From assembly GCA_031271325.1 (NCBI GenBank), contig JAISVY010000035.1, positions 1-19,429 of the forward strand: 19,429 nt of DNA, written 5' to 3'. Of this stretch, positions 7,658 through 13,973 are shown piece by piece. The stretch's first letter is position 1. Every line of letters starts with the position of its first letter. The position numbers and the translations under genes were made by a program. This stretch comes from Oscillospiraceae bacterium. Its GTDB lineage: Bacteria > Bacillota > Clostridia > Oscillospirales > UBA929. The notes beneath the pieces were generated by a model. The model did no database searches. It saw only the letters and a list, made by a program, of their open reading frames with translations, and was not told the DNA's origin.

Positions 7658-9253
7658 CTACCAGCCCCTTTCCCCTTCGTCCTGCAGCCATGTGCGGAGC
7701 ATGCTGGCCACTGCCTCCGGGTTGCTCTCCACAAATTGTTCTACGCGTTCGCGCGACGGCGTTTTGGTGACCTCCAGCTCTTGGTTCGCTTCGGCGGCTT
7801 CCAAGAGTTCGCCGTAGTCTTCCATATCGCCCAGCATAAACGGTTCTTCTTCGGGTACTTCCACGGGCTTGGGCTTGAGGAAGGCGAAGGTGCGCCAGAT
7901 GAGGATGATCACGCACACTCCGATGATCAGATACAGCGCCAGCAGTTTGATCAGTTCAAACAATTCCTGCCGCCGCAGCCACGCCTCGTATTCCGCACGG
8001 TCTTGCTCTTCCTGAACAAGACCGCGAAACGGGTGGTATTGCACCGCAATACGGCTCTCCTGTTCTTCCGGCGGGATTCCGGCGGCGGCGCCGATCAGCA
8101 TCATGATCGCTTCGGTGTTCTGTTCGTCTTCGGTAATTACATTGGAATTGATCGCCGCCGAAAGCATGATGTTCTCCAGCGCACCCATTTCAGGCCGGAT
8201 CTCCGTGAGGGTTTGGTTGATTTCATAGTTGATCGTTTCCTGCGTCTGGTGATACTCGCTGACCATGTCGTCCACTTCGGCGTAGTCTTCGCCCAGCCCG
8301 TCTTCGTCGGTGCCCGGTTCCCCGCCGTAGGGCGCGTTGCCGATCGCGTCTTCCACCAAGGTCTGAACGGAGCGGGCTATCCCGTCTTCATCGACCACGG
8401 GAGCGAATTCCGTCTTTTGAATCGTGGTTTCGTCGTAGTTGAATACGGCGTTCGGGGTTATGCTGACATTTTCCGAGCCGAATATCGGATCGAGCAATCT
8501 GCTCAGCGAGTACGCCAAATCGCCTTCAAACTGCTTTTTGTAGCTGTCGCGCCGCTGCAGAAGGTCTGACTCGTCGCTGATCGCGAGCTTGTTGAGCTTC
8601 CGGCCGGTTTGGTCGGTGATCGTTACGTTCTCCGGCTCAATCCCGGCGGCGGTCGCCACATGGTCAACCATCGCGTCGATTTGCGACCGCTCCAATTCGG
8701 TTTCGCTCAGCAGCAGCTGAACCGAGGCGGTACTGATCTCCATCTCGCTGATAAAAATGGCGTTGGTGTTGTTGGCGGTGTTTAGAATCACGGCGGCCGA
8801 CTCCACGAAATCAAAACGCTCCAGCGTCTGCCGGATCTGATCTTCCTTCATGAGGTTCGCGTACATATTGCGGTCGTCTTCCGTGCCCGACAGACCGCTG
8901 CCCATTTGGTAGATTGAATAGTTCGGTTCGTAGGGGAGCCGCCCCGAAAGCGTCAGAACCGATACGGCTTCGGTCTGGTCGTCTTTATGAACCAGCAGTT
9001 TTTCGCCGTCCATCCGATAACCGATGGCGTTTTCGTCCAGCACCGACTGCGCCGCGGCAATCGCCTCCGCGTCCATGTTGGTGCTTAGCTCGACATAGCT
9101 GCCGCTCCCGAGCATGACAAACGCCGCGATGATCAGCGTCAGCGCGATAACCGAAATAACGAGGAAGCGCATCCTGTCGCGCCTCTCCGTTTTTTCCCAT
9201 ATGCCCGTAATCCAGTTTCTGATGCGGGTAAAAATATTTTTGAGGAAATCCAA
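7658..9253 (-). CDS. fliF: Flagellar MS-ring protein FliF
   Basis: A 531-residue protein that forms the membrane ring on which the basal body is built. Two membrane helices bracket a large extracytoplasmic part: about 28-50 (FLVISVIALTLIIAAFVML) and about 434-455 (LALYLIIGVCVIILIW). Between them are the YscJ/FliF ring-building motifs (LSGRLPYEPNYSIYQMGSGL, AAVILNTANN) and an acidic loop near 300-330. The C-terminal tail (RVEQFVESNPEAVASMLRTW) is the FliG-binding segment. The start is TTG at 9253, with GAGGTGG a few bases upstream. Unlike a typical flagellar operon, where fliE and fliF nearly touch, a 385-bp repeat-filled gap precedes the gene. Confidence 0.96.
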   Translation of the reverse strand: MDFLKNIFTRIRNWITGIWEKTERRDRMRFLVISVIALTLIIAAFVMLGSGSYVELSTNMDAEAIAAAQSVLDENAIGYRMDGEKLLVHKDDQTEAVSVLTLSGRLPYEPNYSIYQMGSGLSGTEDDRNMYANLMKEDQIRQTLERFDFVESAAVILNTANNTNAIFISEMEISTASVQLLLSETELERSQIDAMVDHVATAAGIEPENVTITDQTGRKLNKLAISDESDLLQRRDSYKKQFEGDLAYSLSRLLDPIFGSENVSITPNAVFNYDETTIQKTEFAPVVDEDGIARSVQTLVEDAIGNAPYGGEPGTDEDGLGEDYAEVDDMVSEYHQTQETINYEINQTLTEIRPEMGALENIMLSAAINSNVITEDEQNTEAIMMLIGAAAGIPPEEQESRIAVQYHPFRGLVQEEQDRAEYEAWLRRQELFELIKLLALYLIIGVCVIILIWRTFAFLKPKPVEVPEEEPFMLGDMEDYGELLEAAEANQELEVTKTPSRERVEQFVESNPEAVASMLRTWLQDEGERGW

Positions 9254-9343
9254 AATACCACCTCGTGCGTTTGGTACGGTTTTGTCACGCTCCGTATTCT
9301 GATGTTCAATGTAAGTCCCCGGTCAACCGCGAACGCGCGATGC

Positions 9344-9588
9344 GCGCCTGTTCGCAAGCGCTCGAGCCGTTCGCCTAGCGGCGAACATGCAATTGTGTCA
9401 CTCTAAAAACCTCCCGCTCCGGCTTGCGATGCCGCGCCAGAGGCGCCTGTTCGCAAGCGCTCGAGCCGTTCGCCTAGCGGCGAACATGTAATTGTGTCAC
9501 TCTAAAAACCTCCCGCTCCGGCTTGCGATGCCGCGCCAGAGGCGCCTGTTCGCAAGTGCTCCGCTCGTTCGCCTAGCGGCGAACATGA
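9344..9588. repeat. 99-bp tandem repeat, about 2.5 copies (family B)
   Basis: Units start at GCGCCTG at 9344, 9443 and 9542, exactly 99 bp apart. The first two are almost identical (I find one difference, CATGCAATT versus CATGTAATT). The third is partial and more diverged. Each unit contains the hairpin GTTCGCC-TAGC-GGCGAAC plus a GC-rich block GCGATGCCGCGCCAGAGGCGC. The 13-bp sequence CTCTAAAAACCTC at 9500-9512 is matched by its exact complement GAGGTTTTTAGAG at 9587-9599, so the last unit is bounded by perfect inverted ends like a miniature element. Confidence 0.92.
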
Positions 9589-9590
9589 GG

Positions 9591-9636
9591 TTTTTAGAGC
9601 TTCTCCTTTTTAGATCTTCTCTTTTTAGAGCTTCTC
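9591..9636. repeat. 15-bp tandem repeat TTTTTAGAGCTTCTC, three copies
   Basis: Copies at 9591-9605, 9607-9621 (with AGATC instead of AGAGC) and 9622-9636 immediately follow the fliE stop on the minus strand. A fourth, isolated copy (14 of 15 bases) lies at 13955-13969, just after the cheR stop. On the minus strand the motif reads GAGAAGCTCTAAAAA. Confidence 0.9.
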
Positions 9637-9638
9637 GA

Positions 9639-9971
9639 TTATACCTGCATCCTCATGATTTCCTGGTAGCTTTCCACCATCTTGTTGCGAATTTGCACGG
9701 TGAGGTTGAGCAGCATCTCGGCTTTCTGCTGGGCGATGGGGATGCTGTGCAAATCCGCTTCGCCGCCCAGAAGCAAGTCTATGCCGAGCAGCTTGGAATC
9801 CAGGTCGCTGCTGACCGTATCGCCCATCGCCTGTGTCAGGAGATCGGCGAAGGGGGTCTGCGCCTCTTCGGCGACCGTAGGATACGGATAAGTGTTCGTA
9901 ACGCGCCCGGTGGTGGTGAGCGAAGGCAGAATCGAGGTATTGTTAAAGAGGCTCAATGCGTCAATCGCCAT
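9639..9971 (-). CDS. fliE: Flagellar hook-basal body protein FliE
   Basis: A 110-residue protein ending in the family-typical C-terminal helix region (KAEMLLNLTVQIRNKMVESY then QEIMRMQV). FliE joins the MS ring (FliF) to the proximal rod protein FlgB and is among the first substrates of the export apparatus. There is no classical signal peptide, as expected for export through the flagellum. The N-terminal half is variable, as in other FliE proteins. The ATG at 9971 has only a weak binding site (AAAGGGTAG). A 105-bp gap without recognisable features separates it from flgC. The position flgB-flgC-fliE is the canonical order. Confidence 0.93.
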   Translation of the reverse strand: MAIDALSLFNNTSILPSLTTTGRVTNTYPYPTVAEEAQTPFADLLTQAMGDTVSSDLDSKLLGIDLLLGGEADLHSIPIAQQKAEMLLNLTVQIRNKMVESYQEIMRMQV

Positions 9972-10076
9972 GTAAATCTACCCTTTCGAAAACTTTTTCT
10001 CGGTTTGAAACGAAGCGTGAACCTTTAGCAGTGAACAACAAACAGATAACGGTTTGGAACGTGAGAAACAGCTGAA

Positions 10077-10526
10077 TTATCTCGCGATCTCGAGCGCTTT
10101 TGTCGCCATGTTTTTGAAATTGTTCATCGCGGTGACGTTGGCCTCGTAGGCGCGGAGCGCGCCGAGCATATCAACCAACTCCTGTTCGCGGTCTACGTTC
10201 GGGTAACGCACATAGCCTTCCGCGTCGGCGTCGGGGTGTTTGGGGTCGTAGACCACCTTGAAGTCGCTTTTGTAGTCCTCCTCCACGCTCACGACGCGTA
10301 CGCCGGCTCCGGCGCTCCGCCCCGCCTGCTGCGCCGCCGTAAACCAGTTGGCGAACGAATACGGCTCGTTCTTCTCTTGGAACACCACCAAACGGCGGCG
10401 GTACGGCGTGCCGTCGGCCGTGCGGGTCGTGTCCTCGTTCGCGAGGTTCTGACTGATCACATCCATGCGGTAACGCTGCGCCGTCATGCCAGACGCGCAA
10501 ATCTCCATACTGCGAAAGATTCCCAT
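10077..10526 (-). CDS. flgC: Flagellar basal-body rod protein FlgC
   Basis: A 149-residue proximal rod component. The start ATG at 10526 follows AGGAGG at a spacing of seven and gives the typical opening MGIFRSMEICASGMTAQRYR. An upstream extension of 21 codons is possible but does not resemble FlgC. The rod N-terminal helix carries MDVISQNLANEDTTRT (usually NIAN.NTT in relatives). The C-terminus has YPNVDREQELVDMLGALRAY followed by EANVTAMNNFKNMATKALEI, the heptad region that forms the rod coiled coil together with the N-terminus. It is exported without a cleaved signal. The 115-bp gap to flgB shows no gene. Confidence 0.96.
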   Translation of the reverse strand: MGIFRSMEICASGMTAQRYRMDVISQNLANEDTTRTADGTPYRRRLVVFQEKNEPYSFANWFTAAQQAGRSAGAGVRVVSVEEDYKSDFKVVYDPKHPDADAEGYVRYPNVDREQELVDMLGALRAYEANVTAMNNFKNMATKALEIAR

Positions 10527-10641
10527 TGATAAACCTCCTGTAACGCTCCGTTTTTGTCTTGCGGCAAACCGATCTTCCGCCGCGCTCACAGGGTAGTAAC
10601 AGGTTCCAAGTCTCCCTGCGGGGCTGCGGCGCGGCGCATGG

Positions 10642-11058
10642 TCAGTTTCCTTCCCTTATGACCATACGTAAACGGTTGAATTCGCTGGAAACCTGCGTTT
10701 GCATGGCGCTGTACCGGATATAGTTCTCGGCCAGCTCCGACATTTCTTGGTCGATATTCACGTTGCTGCCGTCCATCCGCGCGGTATAATGCATGTCGGT
10801 GAGGGTCACCGGCGTCACCTTCAGCGGGTCGGACGGCCCGCCGATCTTGAAGTGTTTGGGGTTGGTCGTGCTGCCCTCCAAGCCGCCTTCGCCGGCCAAA
10901 GCGGCCTGCATCATCGACTCGAACGCCACATGCTGGACTTTATATCCCGGCGTGTCTGCGTTGACGATGTTGTTGGTAATGACCTCTTCGCGGGCCCACG
11001 CCGCGTCCATGCCGCGCTGCATCAGGTTGACTTGACGGAACATATTGCCAAATATCAC
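10642..11058 (-). CDS. flgB: Flagellar basal-body rod protein FlgB
   Basis: A 138-residue proximal rod protein that contacts FliE. Motifs seen are the rod N-terminal block EEVITNNIVNADTPGYKVQH, then FESMMQAAL, and the C-terminal NVNIDQEMSELAENYIRYSA region that pairs with the N-terminal helix. The start is GTG at 11058, with AAGGGA nine bases upstream. An internal ATG five codons later is an alternative. It is the first structural flagellar gene of the cluster and is preceded by a 315-bp gap that contains a structured repeat, so it may have its own transcript start there. I could not identify a convincing promoter. Confidence 0.95.
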   Translation of the reverse strand: MIFGNMFRQVNLMQRGMDAAWAREEVITNNIVNADTPGYKVQHVAFESMMQAALAGEGGLEGSTTNPKHFKIGGPSDPLKVTPVTLTDMHYTARMDGSNVNIDQEMSELAENYIRYSAMQTQVSSEFNRLRMVIREGN

Positions 11059-11116
11059 GCAACCACTTCCCTTACCGTAATAACCGCCGTGGTTTCAAAA
11101 GAACGCTATATAGGGA

Positions 11117-11269
11117 TTGCCGAACAATGCCGCTGTCACGCTTCACAACTCTTTTCGACCGGCAAATTCAGAATTTTTCGCTTTGATTTCTGCGAAACAA
11201 AGCTCCAAAATTCAGAATTTGACAACTCGCGCCTGCGGCGCTTCGGGTCGAAAAGGAGTTGTTCGGCAG
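11117..11269. repeat. Structured intergenic repeat, long form (family A, copy 2)
   Basis: The outer parts match 1443-1513 almost base for base. Ends are TTGCCGAACAA and TTGTTCGGCA, an inverted pair. A second, nested pair is ACAACTCTTTTCGACC with GGTCGAAAAGGAGTTGT. The central 77 bp (11152-11228) contain AAATTCAGAATTTT twice in direct orientation and a GCTTTG...CAAAGC hairpin. This centre is bordered by a 7-bp direct repeat ACAACTC (11145-11151 and 11222-11228). The gap 11059-11373 shows no gene besides this element. Confidence 0.85.
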
Positions 11270-11373
11270 CTCATTAATCTAGTGTGCATCGTACCGTTTA
11301 ACACAATACTGTAGCAAAAACGGGAATATGCGTTAAAAAACCGCGTAAAACATGTCGTGTATGTAAAAACCTG

Positions 11374-12117
11374 CTAGACAGCGTACGGGCTGTCCAGCAC
11401 GCCCAGCGCCTGCGCCGAGGAAAGGTAATCCTCTATGTTGCCGATATAGCCGCGCGTCTCGGAGGGCAGCAGCGCTCGCTGCATACCGTCGGACAGGTCG
11501 GTGATGCCGCGCGAGGTTACGCCGTACGCGCCGCAGTTATACGCCGCCAGCGCCAATAACGCGTCGCCGTCGAATTGGTCGAGCAGCGAGGAGAGCAGCC
11601 TCGCGCCGCCGTCCACGTTCTGCTCCGGGTCGAACGGGTCTCTCACGTCCAGCGCTTCGGCGGTATAGGGCATCAGCTGCATCAGCCCCATCGCGCCCGC
11701 GCCTGACACGGCGGAGGGGCGGAAGGAGCTTTCGGCGAAACTCAATGCCTTGATTAAAGACGGATTCAACCCGTAACGGGCGGCGACTTCCAAAAACAGG
11801 TTATCGTATTCGCTCGCGGGCAGCCGGGAAAACAAGCTGCCGGTGCTGACGACGTTCACGGCGGCTTCGCCCGTTCCGGACGCTTCCTCCGCCGGCACGG
11901 TTTCGACGATGTCCGGATCGTCGCCGGTCTCGTCGGGCTCGTCCAAACCGGCGGCATCTACCGCCGCGGCTCCGCCGAGCGACTGCGCGCCCTGCGAACG
12001 CGCCAAATACATGGAAAAGGAGAGACCCGTGCGGCTCTCGATCTCCTGCATTCTCGATTCGACGCGCTGCAGAGCGTCATAGATACGTTGAGCCGCTATA
12101 TTGCCGACCCCGTCCAT
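11374..12117 (-). CDS. Lytic transglycosylase (SLT domain), probably flagellum-associated
   Basis: A 247-residue protein. The N-terminal ~100 residues are low-complexity and acidic (GLDEPDETGDDPDIVETV). The C-terminal half is a Slt70-type lytic transglycosylase domain that cleaves peptidoglycan to 1,6-anhydromuropeptides. Visible motifs are YGLNPSLIKALSFAESSF with catalytic Glu129, GAMGLMQLMP, NVDGGARLL and ALAAYNCGAYGV. The start ATG at 12117 follows GGAGG by seven bases. An upstream in-frame TTG is less well placed. No signal peptide or membrane helix is seen. With its position just before flgB, this suggests export by the flagellar apparatus to clear the wall for the rod, as the FlgJ muramidase does elsewhere. 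That role is inference, whereas the domain call is firm. Confidence 0.88.
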   Translation of the reverse strand: MDGVGNIAAQRIYDALQRVESRMQEIESRTGLSFSMYLARSQGAQSLGGAAAVDAAGLDEPDETGDDPDIVETVPAEEASGTGEAAVNVVSTGSLFSRLPASEYDNLFLEVAARYGLNPSLIKALSFAESSFRPSAVSGAGAMGLMQLMPYTAEALDVRDPFDPEQNVDGGARLLSSLLDQFDGDALLALAAYNCGAYGVTSRGITDLSDGMQRALLPSETRGYIGNIEDYLSSAQALGVLDSPYAV

Positions 12118-12150
12118 CAAGCCGCCTCCCGCTTTGTTTCTTCATGGGCA

Positions 12151-12311
12151 TGTTGAAAACCCGCTCCGGCTTTACCGGGCTGTTGAGCGAGCAAGCCCGC
12201 TCTTCACCGCAGGCGCTTTTGCGATGCCGCGCCATAGGCGCTCACGTCTGCGATGGCTGTTCGCAAGCGCTGCGCTCGTTCGCCTTTCAGGCGAACACGC
12301 AATTTTCAACA
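12151..12311. repeat. 161-bp element with 9-bp terminal inverted repeats (family B relative)
   Basis: TGTTGAAAA at 12151-12159 is the exact complement of TTTTCAACA at 12303-12311. Inside are blocks shared with the 99-bp repeat: CGCTCCGGCTT, GCGATGCCGCGCCA, GTTCGCAAGCGCT, and a GTTCGCC-TTTCA-GGCGAAC hairpin at the right. It occupies most of the gap between cheD and the transglycosylase gene. No coding frame is evident. It looks like a miniature, non-autonomous repeat. Confidence 0.75.
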
Positions 12312-12387
12312 CTTCCTTCATAGCTTACCACAAACCTACAATATATGTCAAGGTAACCTGAAAAATGGCTTGTAAATTCGATGCCCG

Positions 12388-12897
12388 TCACCGGCCGAAC
12401 GGCCGGCGCTGCTGGTTCGCGGCACCCTGCGTAAACGCCATCGGGCGCTTGATAACCTCCACGATACCGGTGGAGGCGTAAGCAACCAGCGTCCGGCTTT
12501 CCTGCCCGCCGGTGTCCACCTCTTTGTACGCAAGCCCCAACTGACGCAGTTTGGCTTTGACGTTGGCCAAGTTTTTCTCTCCGATGCGGAAGCAGTCCCC
12601 GGGACCTTTGGCGTCGATGCCGCCGTAGAGGCTGATCAGAACCTCTCTCGCGGTGACGCCGTGGTCGCGCTTGATTTCGTTGAGCAAAAACTCCGGGGCG
12701 GTGTCGGCAAACCGGCTCGGTTTGTCGCCCGAACCCATCGCGCGGCACTCGGGGAGCTGGATATGCGCCATCGCGAGACAGCGTTTGCGCATACTGTAGT
12801 ACACCAGCCCGACACAGGTGGAGAGAGCAAAGGTTTTTATAACGTCGTCGGGGCTGCCGGAAACGGCGAACCCCCCGATCCCCACAATGTGCTCCAT
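12388..12897 (-). CDS. cheD: Chemoreceptor glutamine deamidase CheD
   Basis: A 169-residue enzyme that deamidates specific glutamines of methyl-accepting chemotaxis proteins. In Gram-positives it also works with CheC and CheY in adaptation. The catalytic triad expected from the Thermotoga enzyme (Thr21, Cys27, His44) is present here one position later: Thr22, Cys28 in FALSTCVGL, and His45 in AMAHIQLPE. The opening VGIGGFAVS and the later block DCFRIGEKN are also family features. The ATG at 12897 lies seven bases after cheB's stop codon, with GAGGTAGG upstream, so it is co-translated with cheB. The C-terminus extends slightly as a basic tail (NQQRRPFGR). Confidence 0.95.
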   Translation of the reverse strand: MEHIVGIGGFAVSGSPDDVIKTFALSTCVGLVYYSMRKRCLAMAHIQLPECRAMGSGDKPSRFADTAPEFLLNEIKRDHGVTAREVLISLYGGIDAKGPGDCFRIGEKNLANVKAKLRQLGLAYKEVDTGGQESRTLVAYASTGIVEVIKRPMAFTQGAANQQRRPFGR

Positions 12898-12904
12898 AAC
12901 GAGC

Positions 12905-13909
12905 CTACCTCAATCCCTGGGCGTACTTAACCACCAGTGCGGCTATGCTTTCCAGCGGGGCTTGCCGCGCCACCGCGCCGATTTCAAACGCTTCGCGCGG
13001 CATACCGTATACCACGCTGCTCTTTTCGTCCTGCCCGAGGGTGTAAGAGCCGGTCTTGCGCATGGCGAGCAGCCCCTTCGCCCCGTCTACGCCCATCCCC
13101 GTCAGCAGAACGCCGACGGCGGCGCTTCCGGGTACGTTCCTCGCAACCGAATGAAACAGTGTGTCAACCGAAGGGCAGTGCCCGTTGACCTTCTCGCCGC
13201 GCGTGAGGTGGATGTAAATCTTCTCTCCGCGCTTCTGGATCTCCATATGCGTTTCTCCGCCCGGCGCGATCAGCGCCTTCCCGCGCTCGACCACGTCGCC
13301 CTCCCGCGCTTCGGCGACCGTCACGGCGCAGTCACGGTCAAGGCTTTGGGCATACATGCGGGTGAAGTCGGGCGGCATATGCTGCACGATCACGATCCCC
13401 GGAAGGTTCGCGGGCAGTTCTTTGAGGATGCGGGCGGTTGCCTGCGTACCGCCGGTCGACGCGCCCAGCGCGATGATCGAGCCGGACGGTTTCGCGCTCT
13501 GCGGGCGCTGAAGGGTCTTCGAAACGGCGAAACGGATCCGCTTCGGCAGCTCGGCCAGAAAGTTTTTCACCGAATCGGGGTTTTTGGGGTCGGGCTTTTG
13601 GAAAAAATCGGCCGCGCCCGCACGTTTGACCGCGTCGGAGAGGTCGCCCCGGCTGGAGATCACCACCACGGGTATCTTCCATTGCGGCAGCAGAATCTTC
13701 AGGAATTCCACCCCGTTCATGTTGGGCATCTCTATATCGAGCGTCATCACGTCCGGTTCAAGCGTAAGTAGACTGTCGCGCGCATCGTAGGGGTCGAACG
13801 CCTCGCCGACCACCTCAATATCGGAGACGGATGTCAGGCCTCGCACCAGCATCCCTCGGAAAAAGAGCGAATCATCCACCACGAGTACTCTTATCTTCCC
13901 GCCCGGCAA
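12905..13909 (-). CDS. cheB: Chemotaxis response regulator protein-glutamate methylesterase CheB
   Basis: A protein of about 334 residues that removes methyl groups from chemoreceptors. The start is TTG at 13909, seven bases after AAGGAGG. A longer reading from ATG at 13951 lacks such a site and adds 14 unrelated residues. The receiver domain (about 5-120) has the acidic pair at Asp12/Asp13 (VLVVDDS) and the phospho-acceptor Asp58 (LDIEMPNMNG). The methylesterase domain (about 143-330) has Ser151 in GASTGGTQA, His177 in VQHMPP and Asp275 in GMGVDGAKG, a complete catalytic triad. CheA, absent from the window, would phosphorylate it. It lies between cheR and cheD, so the adaptation enzymes form one unit. 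Confidence 0.96.
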   Translation of the reverse strand: MPGGKIRVLVVDDSLFFRGMLVRGLTSVSDIEVVGEAFDPYDARDSLLTLEPDVMTLDIEMPNMNGVEFLKILLPQWKIPVVVISSRGDLSDAVKRAGAADFFQKPDPKNPDSVKNFLAELPKRIRFAVSKTLQRPQSAKPSGSIIALGASTGGTQATARILKELPANLPGIVIVQHMPPDFTRMYAQSLDRDCAVTVAEAREGDVVERGKALIAPGGETHMEIQKRGEKIYIHLTRGEKVNGHCPSVDTLFHSVARNVPGSAAVGVLLTGMGVDGAKGLLAMRKTGSYTLGQDEKSSVVYGMPREAFEIGAVARQAPLESIAALVVKYAQGLR

Positions 13910-13973
13910 ATATGATTCCTCCTTCGTATTTTTTATCTTTGCGGCGTACACGGGGTTTTAGAGCTTCTCGGGC

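Larger units (their letters stand above)
9254..9638. other. 385-bp repeat-filled gap between fliE and fliF
   Basis: No gene is seen. Bases 9254-9343 carry the fliF ribosome binding site and mostly non-repeated sequence. On the minus strand a TTGACC box lies at 9321-9326, but I see no convincing -10 partner at normal spacing, so no promoter is called. Bases 9344-9588 hold a 99-bp tandem array and 9591-9636 a 15-bp tandem array, listed separately. Confidence 0.7.

Noticed and set aside
6545..8569. Plus-strand open frames of 333 and 340 codons opposite fliG and fliF
   Set aside because: They are rich in His, Val, Phe and Arg in the manner of antisense shadows, have no ribosome binding sites, and are contradicted by unmistakable FliG and FliF on the other strand.
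9344..9588. CRISPR array
   Set aside because: The repeat unit is 99 bp with no variable spacers and no cas genes nearby. It is a tandem repeat.
10642..11373. Sigma-D (flagellar) promoter upstream of flgB
   Set aside because: I looked for a TAAA-N15-GCCGATAT pattern in the gap on the minus strand and found no convincing match. A TTAACG-17-TACAGT pair near 11310-11340 is too weak to call.
12818..13771. Plus-strand open frame of 317 codons opposite cheB
   Set aside because: It has no recognisable domain, while CheB on the minus strand has a complete receiver and catalytic triad.
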